Source of the DNA: Mya arenaria
Lineage: Eukaryota > Mollusca > Bivalvia > Myida > Myidae
Assembly (NCBI RefSeq): GCF_026914265.1
Contig: NC_069133.1
Coordinates: 14,303,375 to 14,367,374 of the forward strand
Direction of reading: 5' to 3'
Length of the DNA stretch: 64,000 bases
Shown here piece after piece: positions 47,459 to 59,554 of the stretch. Every line of letters starts with the position of its first letter. Position 1 is the stretch's first letter. Below the pieces are notes generated by a model. That model saw nothing but the letters and a program-made list of their open reading frames with translations, had not been told where the DNA came from and did no database searches. Made by a program: the position numbers and the translations under genes.

Positions 47459-47573
47459 AGTTGATTGGCCATGACGCTTACAACAAATTAAACAGTATAC
47501 TATACATGTTGTTTTTCGTCTTAGTACAAGATCGAATTAGTAAGATAGAGTGAGTAAGGATTGATTCTAGGGG
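47459..47573 (+). repeat. B1 split repeat
   Basis: It runs from AGTTGATTGGCCATGACGC to GATTCTAGGGG and joins A2 directly. Confidence 0.9.
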
Positions 47574-47740
47574 AATATAATTTTCTACGTTTGATTGAAA
47601 AGAATTCCCCTTGTATCGTTCCGAAACAATACGCCTGGGGGCGCTATGATTTCGCGCTCTATCGAGCACGTGTTTACTGTACAATATTGATTGATTCATT
47701 CAGCGCATGGTCATCAAGCTGTGTACAAGCATGTCCGACG
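47574..47740 (+). repeat. A2 split repeat
   Basis: This is the second copy of A1, nearly identical. About 230 bp of element-specific DNA lie between A2 and B2. Confidence 0.9.
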
Positions 47741-47967
47741 TTTTTTATTTCAAAAAACTTAACGGGTTCATTCATATCAAACATCGGAACTCATCATTAT
47801 ATTCTTGAAATCAGTATACATTATGATATACAAAATTTTGTCTTTATGTTTTACAAAAGTTGTGTTGTTACATAGATATATCAATGCTTTTTGAATAATT
47901 TCATTGAAAATGTGTTGTTTATTATGATCGTATATGTTGAAATATGTGAAAATGTTTGTGTATGTAC

Positions 47968-48085
47968 AGTTGATTGGCCATGACGCTTACAACAAATTAA
48001 ACATTTGTATACTATACATGTTGTTTTTCGTCTTAGTACAAGATCGAATTAGTAAGATAGAGTGAGTAAGGATTGATTCTAGGGG
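47968..48085 (+). repeat. B2 terminal split repeat
   Basis: This is the second copy of B1. The element ends at its GGGG and host sequence ACAATAGTTTACG follows. Confidence 0.9.
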
Positions 48086-49042
48086 ACAATAGTTTACGTT
48101 GTTGTTATTGTCTAAACGCGCTTTGAGCGATAATCAATGATTACCTGTGCTTTATAATCAAATATGTCAAACTTAATCCGTTCCTGTCTTTGATATTGTG
48201 CAAACACTTACCCATTAAAACATTCCCTATATATCTGCTTGAGTTCAAACAGTATGTTTATCAGCCCACCGATGATTCACTTCAAGTCGTGCGTCACTCT
48301 GTGTCCACGCCTGCATCTGTTTTCGTTATTTCATGATGTGCAATTTAACACTATTATTTATAGCTTTATTGAGAACAGGTATCGACCCAATCCCTCTCGT
48401 CGTCATTTTTACATGTGTTATAACATGAAATAAATGGGTTTATATCATATGATTACCGGTGTGATATAGAGATTTATCAGTGAAATAACATTGATATTTC
48501 ACTGTTTCAAAAAGTGAAAATATCAAAATGATATTTTTAAATGTTTTAAATATCTAAGCCGCTTCCAGCTCAAAATAAAACGTCAGCGCGCACAGAGCTG
48601 AATCACGCTTTCAACGACATCATCTCTGAAATGACGTTACGTGCGCATACAAATTGGCTCATTTTTCTAAACAAGTGTAAGTAAAAGACTTCAATCTACA
48701 ATTTAGGCATACACTAAAAATAATCGTTGTTTCAGTGCAATATATTTCACCTTATGATCACCAAAAGTGATTTGCCAGGAATGCCAATTCCACATAACTT
48801 GTCATGTGAATGAAAAACGTCATTGAAAGTCCTTGTATACTCAAAACCCCTTAAGCAAACTTAATAGCAAACCATTTATCACTCATCATCTAATATGCTT
48901 TGCATTTCGAACGTTTTTTATCGTCCTTTACTGTGGCAATGTTTCTTACTTTAAAGCTGCACTATCACAGATATATCTTTTGACAACTTTTTTTTATTTT
49001 TGGTCCTGGAATGAGCCAATGTTTGTGTTAACAACCAACAAC

Positions 49043-49205
49043 CAATGCTATTAGACTGCTGACAAAAGGTCAGATCGCATATTTTTCATATTTCTATTCG
49101 TAAATTAATATTGAATGACGTAAAGCAGTCACGCATGAAACATCATTTGCGAACATAAATATGAAAACCTGCGATCTCATCTTTTGTCAGCATTCTTATA
49201 TCAAG
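49043..49205. mobile_element. 165-bp fold-back MITE (GRP4 unit)
   Basis: It has the same inverted ends as the copy at 19013-19178. Confidence 0.75.
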
Positions 49206-50254
49206 CATTTTCGCAAAACATTGCTTGCTTCAAGATAGGAAAAAAAGTTGACAATCTGTGAGAGTGGTGCAGCTTTTGAGAAACTTGTTGACAACCAGAA
49301 CACACCTACAGCCTAACACGCCACGCGTATGGGTCAACGTCCTTATAACTAAATCCTTTGCCTTGAGGTTATATTGTTAACAGTTGGCCCTGATATCAAG
49401 AAAGTACTTTTGTCAATTGATAACACCCATTTTAAAAACTGTGTTAATAGTGTTACACATGGTTTTGTTAAAAGTTCAATGCAAAAAAATTATAATGAAA
49501 CAATTAGCAATGCATGATTACTATATTTGAGCATTTACTAGCCTTTATAAGGCTTTGATTCTCGTAGTGTATCATTGCTGGGGTTAGAGTTTTAGTGGTT
49601 TATGCTTGCCGCAAGTATCAATTAAATAACACGTGCAATTCCCGAAAACTTTGTTTGTAGATGTGGCTTGTTTAAACCAAACGAACATTTCAATGCCAAA
49701 ACTTGCAATTTAAAAATGTGCGTTTTATATTAAATCATGCATGTTAGTGAAGTGAATAAAGTAAGACAATATTACTTTTGACGTCCTTTAAACATTTTCT
49801 TTTCACACTATTAAAATTATAAACACTTTGTCATTAGCCAAAGCGAAAGTCAACCATTTGAATCGTTCATATCAACGTGACTAGGCTGTTTTAAGCCTTT
49901 AGATATCGAAAAATTATAGTAGCTTATTTCTGTCAGTTCATGTTTTCGACGCTTTCTCTAAACGGCGTTCGGCGCTTGTTTACAATTTCGGAACGACAAC
50001 AAGGCGTGTTTTCACATTGCCTCATGGTGTGTATTTTTTCCCTTTCACCAGAGACCTTATAACCGAGAGGGCCATTAAAAACTAACAGGACATTGTTGAA
50101 ATCAGTCTCCATAGACATTTGACAATTTAGAAAATAATGAAAGGGCGAATATATACAGACTTATTAAAAATGTTTTCGAATGGCATGCGAGCGAAGCGTT
50201 TCGGCATCTGAATCGAATCTTTGATCTATGCATGGAACTCGATTATTCGCACAA

Positions 50255-50790
50255 GTTGTCTAACATCCACGGAAGTTTGCCGAAAATAATTACATGTTGT
50301 CTTCCGTGCTTGGAACTTAGTCAACAATAAGTACATGTTGTCGTCCGTGCAAGTGTAAAAATACGACACCAGTAGGTACATGATATCTTCCATGCACGCA
50401 GCTTTGTCCATGCTTAGGACATATATGGGTCCATGCATGGAATGATGATTCAGTACATGCTGTCTTCCATGCATGTCTTCCAGTCATGGAATATTGTCAA
50501 CGATCAGCACATGTTATCGTCAATGCATGGAAGTTATCGATTATTAGTTAATGTTATTTTCAATGCATCGAACTTTATCGATAATAAGAATATCTTATCT
50601 TCCATGTATGGAACATGGATGATTAGTATATGATAAGTTGCATTCATTGAATTTTGTCGTTGGTAGGATGATCTAACAAACAAACAAAATTGTCGATAGT
50701 AGAATTATCTTCCATGCATGGAACCTTGTCGATGATAAGTACATGTTGACTTTCATGCATGAAACGATGTCGATGATTATAACAAGTATA
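50255..50790 (+). repeat. Degenerate minisatellite upstream of GRP4
   Basis: The array is homologous to the other arrays. TTCCATGCATGGAA occurs at 50710-50723. It is shorter than in units 2 and 3 near 50340-50360. Confidence 0.8.
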
Positions 50791-52430
50791 TAGCAAAGTG
50801 TAAAACTATATTAGTCTTGCCATATCTAACATTTATCTTTTATACGTAAATACTTCAACTATTTCGAAAATCTTTGGCCTAACTTCAATTTGATGTTTTA
50901 TCATGTATGGAAGAAGTGGTATCTTAAATTTGTTGGTACTAAATATGTTTTTCAAATCTTAATATTGTTTCCGATATACGATGTCATTTAGGATACTGAA
51001 ACGCACATTCGAAATGCTATTGACCTTTAAACACATACATTAAATCGATCCTGAAATCCACTTAGTTAAATCCAGGAAGTTTACTTGATCCATGGGACAA
51101 TTCTACAGATTGAAAAGTGGAAAATGATATAATTTGTTCTAAGATATTAATGATATTCTCCTTTTATGAATATTCATTAATAATGCTTACCTTAAAACTT
51201 ATTAAAAAGATAAGTTATACGTCCTATGCATTCTTGTGTATCAATAAAAGGTAGTATTGTTATGACAGGTACTTCAAGGATAAAGGAAAATTTACCTTAG
51301 TCATGACTTGTTTAATATTTTGCATGAAAGTTACCATTGTAAGACATACGCTGAAACAAGAAACAATAACTTAAAAAAGTAGGATAATCTAGTTGCTATA
51401 TTAAAGACACAAATAAAATATGTCTCTCAAGTGCCTTTTTCCTTACTTATGTATAATTATCTCTTTTCGCTGTATTTTTTTCACTGAGCCATATTTAGAA
51501 GGGAAATACGAGAATTCTCAGAAAAGGATTTTTTGAAGAAAAAAAAACTTTTTAAATAGGACTTCAACACTTATACACGAAATGAAGAGTGCATTTGAAG
51601 ACAATATAGGTAACTGTTGAGGATTTAAGTTCGTTTCAATCAATAATTGTCCAATATATTACATCAATCTACTTGCTTTAAAGAGCCTTTTTTATTTGAT
51701 TTTAAAGTCGTTAAAGAACCAAGCAAGACGACTTTAAAGGCACAAACATTACCCGATATAGTTAGTTGATTCAGGGATAGACCGCATAATAAAACCCAAA
51801 AAGAAAACATGTGTTTCTATTTAATTGATTAATTCGCTTGATATATACAAATACATTCGTTTGTTCAATAGACAAGTTATAACATAAAAATCATCAACAC
51901 ATAAATCCGTTCACCTATTACAACGTAACAAATTTGGTTTGATAAAACAAACCGTACTTAGATGATTATCAAATGTAGTTTAAAGTGAAGACACATCGCA
52001 TAACTCTTAGTAACACACAGACATTACTTTCATAAAAAGATACAACATAAAAAACCCAATAAAACCACAGAAAATAGGCTTGTTGTCAAAATCACTTGTT
52101 AAAAGCTATCAGATACAGTCAATTACAGGGTCACACAAGAGCCAGTCTAAATGTTATAAATGAATCCTTTTCGTGGTTGAATGGAAATATATTTAATGTA
52201 GTAGAGACTAGTAATGTATCCACTTACTCTCGCGATAAACCTTTCGAACGATGAAACTGCTTATATTAATGTCGTTGAGATTCCTCCAATTAACTTACCC
52301 CACTTCTTGAAAATTAAAATGTTTCATTCAAATTTGTAATTTTCCATATGGTATTGATCATTTCCAGATTGGAGTTAGTCCTCAATCAAAGAGCTAAATC
52401 AAAAGAAGAAACGATATTTCTGCAAATTAA

Positions 52431-52589
52431 CGAGAGATGGATGAGGGCCTATTAAGGCAAACAATTGGTGACTGATTGATTACCTTGTGCGGCTAAGTAG
52501 AGGACAAAACTTTCTACCGTAGCCCATTAACGAGAACAGTTAAAAGGTCCACGGCATTATATAAGACCTCTACTCAAATGGCAAACATC
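52431..52589 (+). promoter_or_regulatory. Core promoter of GRP4
   Basis: The full proximal block is present, with GTGCGGCTAAGTAGAGGAC, AGGTCCACGGCAT and TATATAAG at 52558-52565. Confidence 0.8.
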
Positions 52590-52627
52590 ACAGTGCCTCC
52601 TGATACTACGGTGATACCTGGAAACTA
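52590..52627 (+). other. GRP4 exon 1, non-coding 5' UTR
   Basis: It ends at donor CTA|GTAAGTG (GT 52628-52629). The start is inferred from the TATA box. Confidence 0.75.
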
Positions 52628-55127
52628 GTAAGTGTTTCGTTTACTGATTAAAGTTTCGGTGGTGTTGGTGTTAATTGTTCCGTTGTCTAATTATTTCCTT
52701 TCAAGGTATTCTCAGACTTATTTGCATTGCAAACATGATGATGTAGTTATGTGCATTTTTGAAGGTGTAAAGATTTAATCAGGTGGTATCTTGTAAAGTT
52801 TGCAGTTTTCAAGTTAATTAAACATCACTCATGTCACATATACAGGACAAAATTGCATGAAAAAAATACGATACAACTAATTGAAACATTACAAACAAAT
52901 AGGACATGATACAGATATTCATTTATATTTTCTAATTATTAATACGTTTTAGGTTATTGAAAATTAATATATCAGTTAAAACTAGGGAAGGAAACCGGAT
53001 ACCAAATCGGTATCCGGATATTCGTATCAAGTATTCGAATACTATCCGGATTCTCGTATCCAATTGTCCACTTAATTTATAATTCGTCATATGGTAATTT
53101 CACTTTTTCATTCATTCTTTCTCAGTCTTAATAATTTTTTATGTTATAATCAAAGCTAAACAACTCATTTTACGTCCTAAAACTCATGATGAATACCACA
53201 TAAACACCTCGCGAAGTTGATAGTCACTTCGGCCGAGGTTGTTGCTTGGTTACTGCCACGTGCTTTCGAGTTTGTTATTTATCAGCAGGTTTCATGTTAA
53301 ATGACGCTTTAATTATTTGATAGTCGATTTTAATTTTATTTCATTACATTGTTTGATTTAATGCAATACATACAATTTCTGCGATGTTTTGTAATGAACT
53401 TCACAGGGTGTTGCACAAGGACACAATATCACGCCTTGTGCAAACACCTAATTAGCAGACGATTTGTGACACATACCCGCTTCGCGACAGACACTATCGA
53501 TCACCTGAAATATTTTATCTGAAAAGTTTTATAACAATTGCTATGTCTCTGCTAAGCTATTTCATTGAAATTTTAATTCTCAACGAATATTTGAAAACCC
53601 ATTTTGGTATCCGAATACTTGCGTGATATCCGGATATCCGGATACTCGGATATTCGCTTCCAGCCCTAGTTAAAACAAATGTACATCTATTTGTAAAGGG
53701 GATTATAGTGTAACATTCTAAGACTACATTTATTAACAAAACAATTTTGTATTATCATTGGGATTGATTTTCATGCTTTCTTTAAATATCAAAACATTAG
53801 GATGTTGGTATGATACTTTTCTCTAAAGATATTTTTTTCTGTATTCTGTAAAAAAAGCTACATACTAGAACATAATGGAATTTATCACCAATACCGGTTT
53901 TAGGTTGAACTTATTTTTCCAAGATTAAAGATTTTACGAAATATTTTATTAAATGACGTCATCACGCTCCACTTTACATATTTTAATACAATATTATAAG
54001 ATTGTACCTAAATCAACAAATCACCCATGGGTTATATATAAAATAAATGTTTCTTTCCGGTAGCAGTGTTAATTTAGGATAATAAAGAGTAGAGGAACTT
54101 ATATAAGTTTGCTGAACTTGTTTTCTTATTCCTTGTTCATGATTGTACTTGTACCGAATACAAAAATAACTTTGAACTCAAAACAATATCGAATTATGTA
54201 GTATTTTGCATTAAAGGTTCTTCTATCTTAACTCGAAATAGCTGTGCATGTGCGGTAGCACCATCGCGGACCATACTTTACAGTGAACCGGAACAAAGAC
54301 CCCGCAGTCATAATAAGTCATTTCTTAACTGAAGATAATTTCTTAACATGTTCATAGTCAAATTAAAGGACTATCAGGTTGTTAGTTTTTAAAGCATGTT
54401 TATTACATAAGAATAATGAATATAATGTATATAAGATAATAGTTAGTCATTATACCATATGATCAGTGAGATACATAACTTATGAAATTAACTTGAGATT
54501 AGAAATGACTAAAGATATTTTATGAATGATGGCCCTTTAGTCGATCATATCTTAAAGCCACAAAAATACTATCCATACATAAAGAACTTCATTTGTTTCA
54601 CTCATAAGACTCAATGCATGATTATGGTAACACTTAATGATGGCAACAATAAGTTTAAACTGTGTTTGATTACGATATTTTACGGTTTTTTTTACAACCA
54701 CTCATTCGAACAGAATATTGTAAATCTAAACGTTAATTATTATTTTTTAATAGTTCCAACGAGTTCTAGGAAAACAGTAATTTTTCTGACACATTTCTAA
54801 ATTATTCTTCTCAGTTGAGCTCTTGTTTAAACTGTTTACGGTGTTATATTATTTAAACATGTTTACATTTTACACTAAATAATTTATTCGACGTGTGTCT
54901 ACGTAAAACGTGAACAAGTCACTTTAATCCGGAAATGTAATATCTGAAGGGTTTAACATGACCCTTCGTAGTTCGTTAGATTTGCAAATGTTAGCCCTAG
55001 CGATTCCTTGTGCCCGTAATAAAAAACAACAACAAATTTTACAGCCGCACATGGTGAAGTTACTACAGTTATTTCTCCATGATATATCTTGATTGTAATT
55101 ATTTACGCATTAAAACTCACTTTTCAG
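52628..55127 (+). other. GRP4 intron 1
   Basis: This intron of 2500 bp holds a 686-bp hAT-type MITE. CRE TGACGTCA lies at 53954-53961 and TATATAAG at 54100-54107. It lacks the intron duplication of GRP2/GRP3. The acceptor TTTTCAG has AG at 55126-55127. Confidence 0.75.
52983..53668. mobile_element. hAT-type MITE in GRP4 intron
   Basis: This 686-bp element starts TAGGGAAGGAAACC and ends GCTTCCAGCCCTA, so the inverted ends share TAGGGNNGGAA. An exact 8-bp target duplication GTTAAAAC flanks it (52975-52982 and 53669-53676), and the other three genes have a single GTTAAAAC. Eight-bp duplications with such ends mark the hAT superfamily. Subterminal DNA is packed with ATCCGGATA and TATTCG motifs in both directions. 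It has no transposase frame. Confidence 0.92.
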
Positions 55128-55132
55128 GAACA

Positions 55133-55843
55133 ATGAAGGTCCTATTCTTTTTTGGAATCTGCCTTGCACTTTCACTCTCTATATCCTACGGTCATGTACG
55201 TGGCGGTTACTATAGTGGTGGATACGGAAGCGGTGGGTACGGTGGCGGTGGATACGGTGGCGGTGGATACGGTGGCAGAGGACAGAGTGGCCTTTATGGT
55301 GGATATGGTGGCGGTGGATACGGTGGCGGTGGATACGGTGGCGGTGGACTAGGTGGTGGATACGGTGGCGGTGGATACGGTGGCGGTGGATACGGTGGCG
55401 GTGGATACGGTGGCGGTGGACTAGGTGGAGGATACGGTGGCGGTGGATACGGTGGCGGTGGATACGGTGGCGGTGGATACGGTGGCGGTGGATACGGTGG
55501 CGGTGGATACGGTGGCGGTGGAATCGGAGGAGGATATGGAGGCGGTGGATACGGTGGCATTGGAGGTTACGGTGGCGGTGGATACGGTGGCATTGGAGGA
55601 TACGGTGGCGGTGGATACGGTGGCATTGGAGGATACGGTGGCGGTGGATACGGTGGCATTGGAGGATACGGTGGTCGTGGATACGGTGGCATTGGAGGAT
55701 ACGGTGGCGGTGGTTACAGCGGAGGTGGATACGGTGGCATTGTAGGATACGGTGGAGGTGGATACGGTGGCATTGGAGGATACGGTGGCGGTGGATACGC
55801 TGGAGGTGGATACGGTAAACACGGTGGACACGGTCACTTTTGA
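55133..55843 (+). CDS. GRP4: secreted Gly/Tyr-rich repeat protein
   Basis: The product is 236 aa with signal peptide MKVLFFFGICLALSLSISYG, the GRGQSGLYGG module shared with GRP3, a long run of GYGGG units, then GYGGIGGYGGG 11-mers and the tail GKHGGHGHF. Scattered Arg, Ser and Val changes break the late repeats (GGRGYGG, GGYSGGGYGGIVGYGG), and GYAGG replaces GYGGG near the end. Exon 2 starts at 55128, five bases before the ATG. Promoter, donor, acceptor, frame and poly(A) signal are whole; the only insertion is the MITE in the intron. Together with GRP1 it is the best candidate for an active copy. Confidence 0.9.
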   Translation: MKVLFFFGICLALSLSISYGHVRGGYYSGGYGSGGYGGGGYGGGGYGGRGQSGLYGGYGGGGYGGGGYGGGGLGGGYGGGGYGGGGYGGGGYGGGGLGGGYGGGGYGGGGYGGGGYGGGGYGGGGYGGGGIGGGYGGGGYGGIGGYGGGGYGGIGGYGGGGYGGIGGYGGGGYGGIGGYGGRGYGGIGGYGGGGYSGGGYGGIVGYGGGGYGGIGGYGGGGYAGGGYGKHGGHGHF

Positions 55844-56019
55844 CATGGCGGAGGATACATGAGCTGATCTTGGACCGGTTCGGCCGGATATGGTGTTTGT
55901 TACGGTCGTCATAGTCAACATTGTTTCGAAAACATATTTGGAGCGTGTATTTGATTGATGACGGTAATTGTTTCAGATAAATACATCGATCCTTTATGCT
56001 TATAGATCTTAGAATATGT

Positions 56020-56025
56020 AATAAA
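56020..56025 (+). terminator. GRP4 poly(A) signal AATAAA
   Basis: It is conserved in position relative to the other copies. Confidence 0.75.
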
Positions 56026-56039
56026 ATATGTCAACATAT

Positions 56040-58493
56040 TTGAGTTACATAAAACAACTTTAACTTAACGTTTTATTGTTTATGAATGTCCGCTATATTT
56101 TTGTAATTTGGGTAATTCTCTTTCATCATTTCTAATAAAAAAAATGCTTGCTTGTATTTTTTTTGTAAACCAATTTAATATACCAAGTATCTAGAAAAAT
56201 AAATTACTAAACACTATGAATCGTCTTGTAGTTTATTTGTGGGTGTGTAACAGTAAACAGCATTGCCTAAAACATCAAACTGCAGTGCCAGACAATATAG
56301 AGGTCCTTCCACATTTGGGAACTCCATGCGTTGATGAAGGAATCGCAAAGAGTCACTGTCCTACAGAACATCAGAAATGTTAAATGAATCAATATGGTCG
56401 ATCGTCCTGCATCACCATCATGATTTAAATGTCCTCATTCTGTATATCTAATGAGATTGAAATAAACATCGTGTGTCACTGTTTCGACGAGTTAAAGAAT
56501 AGTATGACGAGTTAGTTTCACTGTTATATAGATCTACATTCATTCCAAATCAAAGGTAAGCGCGCACACGGCTGGAACATCATTTCGACGACGTCAAATC
56601 TAAAATGACGTTACGCTCACATACAAATTGGTGCGCATTTTATGCATATAATAAATGGAACCATGTTTACTTCAGTGGATGATTGCGATATATTTTCCGT
56701 AAGATCATCAAAATGAAATGACGCTAGCTTTTGATGCTCGTTCGGTGAACTCTATTGCAAATCTTACACTGCAATAACAATTATCCGCAGCGTCACTCTT
56801 ACCAGCATTACCATCAAGGTCGTCATTCGATTTAATATGATGATAAGGATGACATTATTAAACAAGATGTTTTGATGAAAATGTAGATTTTGCTTATAAT
56901 GATAATGATGGTCGTCATCCTAACGGTCATTATTGCATTGGACATCATCACAATCAACATCATAGCAAATGTTGTGATAAGATAATAAGATTCGTCATCG
57001 TGAGGAAGATAATAAAACTGATGATGGTCAGTAGTAGGAAAAGGACGATTATTGGTATGATGGTGATCATCATTATCTCAATTATCATTCTTCTGGCCAT
57101 TTTATCAATGTCAAAAGAACGTACTATTGGCTTGGGAGAAGGATAATGTGATAGGTCCCAGCTCATGCTTATGAAGAAAATAGTATTATTTTCTTTGAAA
57201 TGATTAATGCGTGAACCCATCTTCAATTGTAAGTACAAGGGTCTACTGTGTGGTATGGTGCAAGATTATAGGATCAAATAGGTTAAAGTTCCATATTTGG
57301 TAGTCCATGTTTAACTTTAAATTATATTTTGGTTCATTCCGCAATGACTTTATTTTCTTTATTGGTCAGTTATTAATAGCAAATGATCCGATTAGCTACA
57401 TAATATGCATTATAAACATCTGGCTGCTACATCACAAAAACTCAATGTCAGTCTGTTGTGATATTTGGCCTGATTTATCAGTTTCTTTACGTGGTATATT
57501 AAAATGGCTCATGTTCGACCAAGTCTGAAACAATAGGTAGTGTAAGACAATTAAATCTCTGGAAGTGCCGAATGCGCCAATGCTTTGATTTTATCGATGT
57601 TTTGTTTACAAAATAATATTGTCTTGAAACTTACAACTTAAAAACCTTTGGTTCAAGTGGCAACCTCAGAATTTCAAATGTGCAATAATATCTCAAGATT
57701 TGACTGACTCATTATTCAATCTTTGATAAAGTTCCAGTAGACACAACCCTTTAACATTGAAAGCCATTTATCAACTTTAAAAAGTTGGTGAATTATGATT
57801 TGTCTGGAAAGTGTTGTAGACGCTTTCAACATTAAAACAACAGTGAAATGTGCTACCAAAGGTTTCTTAAATTTTATTTTTAGGCTTACTTCAAGTATGA
57901 ATACTTATAATCTTTCCTGCATGGATTCAATCTCAAGCTTATGAACATGTCATACTAATACAATTTCCAAGCTCCCCATAATGTAGTGCTATGTTTATAT
58001 CGTTTAAAATTCTTAAATTGAGTGTTTAAAAGAAAAGCAAAATATTGCAAGCTTAAATGGGAAATGAAAATGTCAAAATATTAAGCACACAGACGAGCCC
58101 CGTTGGGTAGAGCTTCCGGGGACAGGCGAAAGTACCTCGAGCATAGGGTAATTCGAGCGAAGCGGGAATGCAAAGCTACACTATAAAGACATCAGCCCTT
58201 TACATCCAGTTCGAGTCAATAAGGAAATTAAACCAAGCACGTCGAGCCTATGGGTTATGAATGTATTTGTTAAGGAAATTTTGTCAAACATTGTTAAAAC
58301 ATCTTCAGAAAAGAACATAAAACAAAATTTACAATGTCGCCATAAGTATATATTTGAATGTTGTAGTTTAAACATCGTTTCACCATTCGATGCTGCGACA
58401 AATAACTGTCAAGTGTGTTATCAAACGTTACTTAAACTAAACATATTTGTAGGCCAATTTCAATCGAAAATTTACCCTATTTACTGTTGGTCA
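56040..58493. other. 3' flank of GRP4, non-coding
   Basis: This is closest to the flank of GRP3 and holds the dispersed repeat (about 56610), the GAT/ATC tract (about 56830-57090) and the GRP3/GRP4-specific segment (57917-58325). Similarity to the unit stops at about 58493. Confidence 0.6.
57917..58325. repeat. 0.4-kb segment specific to GRP3/GRP4 flanks, second copy
   Basis: It matches 41421-41826 with a few substitutions. Confidence 0.6.
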
Positions 58494-58726
58494 ATATTAT
58501 GTAGAGCAGAATGGCCGGTTATTTATTACCACTTATTATCCTGGAGAGCATTTTATCGATCTACATGATTTGGTATTATTATACCTCACTTCTATAGAAC
58601 ATATAGTAAAAACGCCAGGGCAATATTTTCGCACTATCCCCCTCTGTCGCACTGTCACCCTCTGACGTCATGAAATTGACAATACGCTACAAATACGCCG
58701 CCATGTTGGATTTGTATGTGAAAAAG
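58494..58726. other. Unrecognised DNA left of LINE-C
   Basis: The unit sequence is replaced here by unrelated DNA. It contains ACCTCACTTCTATAGAACAT and ATGAAATTGACAATACGC, both of which recur with small changes on the other side of LINE-C (61607-61650), closer together there. Confidence 0.5.
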
Positions 58727-58760
<34 letters not shown>

Positions 58761-59039
58761 TCTTTATTTTAAGAAGGTGACATATTAAGATCATGTACAA
58801 AACTACAGAATCTTATTTTCGATATGGCCCTCTGAAACAGAATGAAAATATGGCAAATAATCATAAGACAAACATGAAGACGATGCTAACAACGATGACG
58901 ATGATGATGATGATTATAAGTATGCTGTTGATGCTGACGATAATGATGCATATGATGACATGATGATGATGTTGAATCAATATTAGACAGATACTCTCAG
59001 TTAAATATAATTATGAATAAAACATCACAATTTGTATAA

Positions 59040-59516
59040 TCACAAGTTTCCTATGAGGTACTGTTTGACCTTTATTTTATACGTATTAAAGTTTTTTGAT
59101 TCTCGTATTTCCAAAGGTATATTATTCCAAACAATTCTGCTGTAATATGTAAACGATGCTTTCATATAATTAGTACGAGGTCTAGTTTGTAAAACAATAT
59201 CTTTGTGTGCCATTGATCTTAGCATATATACATTATTGTCTGAAACTGTTACTAATTCTGACATATATGATGGAGCCATGCTATTCAACGTCTTGTAAAC
59301 TAATACTGCTGCGTGGTATTTACATCTATCCGAGAAGTTTAGCCATTTTAGTTCTTTAAATAGATTTGTTGATGAATCTCGTTTAGATTTACCAAGTATG
59401 ATTTTTGCAATTCGTTTTTGTAAGTTATTTATTTTATTCACATATGAATTGGTTCCCTTGCCCCAGACCAAGCAGCCGTAATCAAAATTTGGCAGAATAT
59501 ATGCATTGTAAAACAT
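59040..59516 (-). CDS. LINE-C ORF2, C-terminal fragment
   Basis: This is the C-terminal region of a CR1-type ORF2: MFYNAYILPNFDYGCLVWG, then NNLQKRIAKIILGKSKRDS and LKWLNFSDRCKYHAAVLVYK. Just upstream the same frame reads LLKNIIYFLTPDTKR, which belongs to the protein, so the fragment really begins near 59563. It is out of frame with the larger upstream part. Confidence 0.8.
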   Translation of the reverse strand: MFYNAYILPNFDYGCLVWGKGTNSYVNKINNLQKRIAKIILGKSKRDSSTNLFKELKWLNFSDRCKYHAAVLVYKTLNSMAPSYMSELVTVSDNNVYMLRSMAHKDIVLQTRPRTNYMKASFTYYSRIVWNNIPLEIRESKNFNTYKIKVKQYLIGNL

Positions 59517-59554
59517 TCGTTTTGTATCAGGTGTGAGGAAATATATTATATTTT

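Larger units (their letters stand above)
42405..48085 (+). mobile_element. Tyrosine-recombinase retrotransposon (Ngaro/PAT-like) fossil
   Basis: This element of about 5.7 kb has split direct repeats in the order A1, genes, B1, A2, B2, a gag-like gene, an RT-RNase H gene and a tyrosine recombinase gene. That arrangement marks the Ngaro/PAT branch of the DIRS order. Joining the two flanks gives exactly the empty site seen at 30252-30258, with no target-site duplication, as expected for recombinase-mediated integration. The A and B repeats are nearly identical, so it is young. It looks broken in the recombinase part, with about two interruptions. Confidence 0.9.
48086..52430. other. 5' flank of GRP4, non-coding
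   Basis: This is homologous to 18382-22265 and 32443-36240 but without segment X (continuous at about 48413). It keeps a 0.18-kb stretch (50810-51000) shared with unit 1 only. No gene is seen. Confidence 0.6.
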
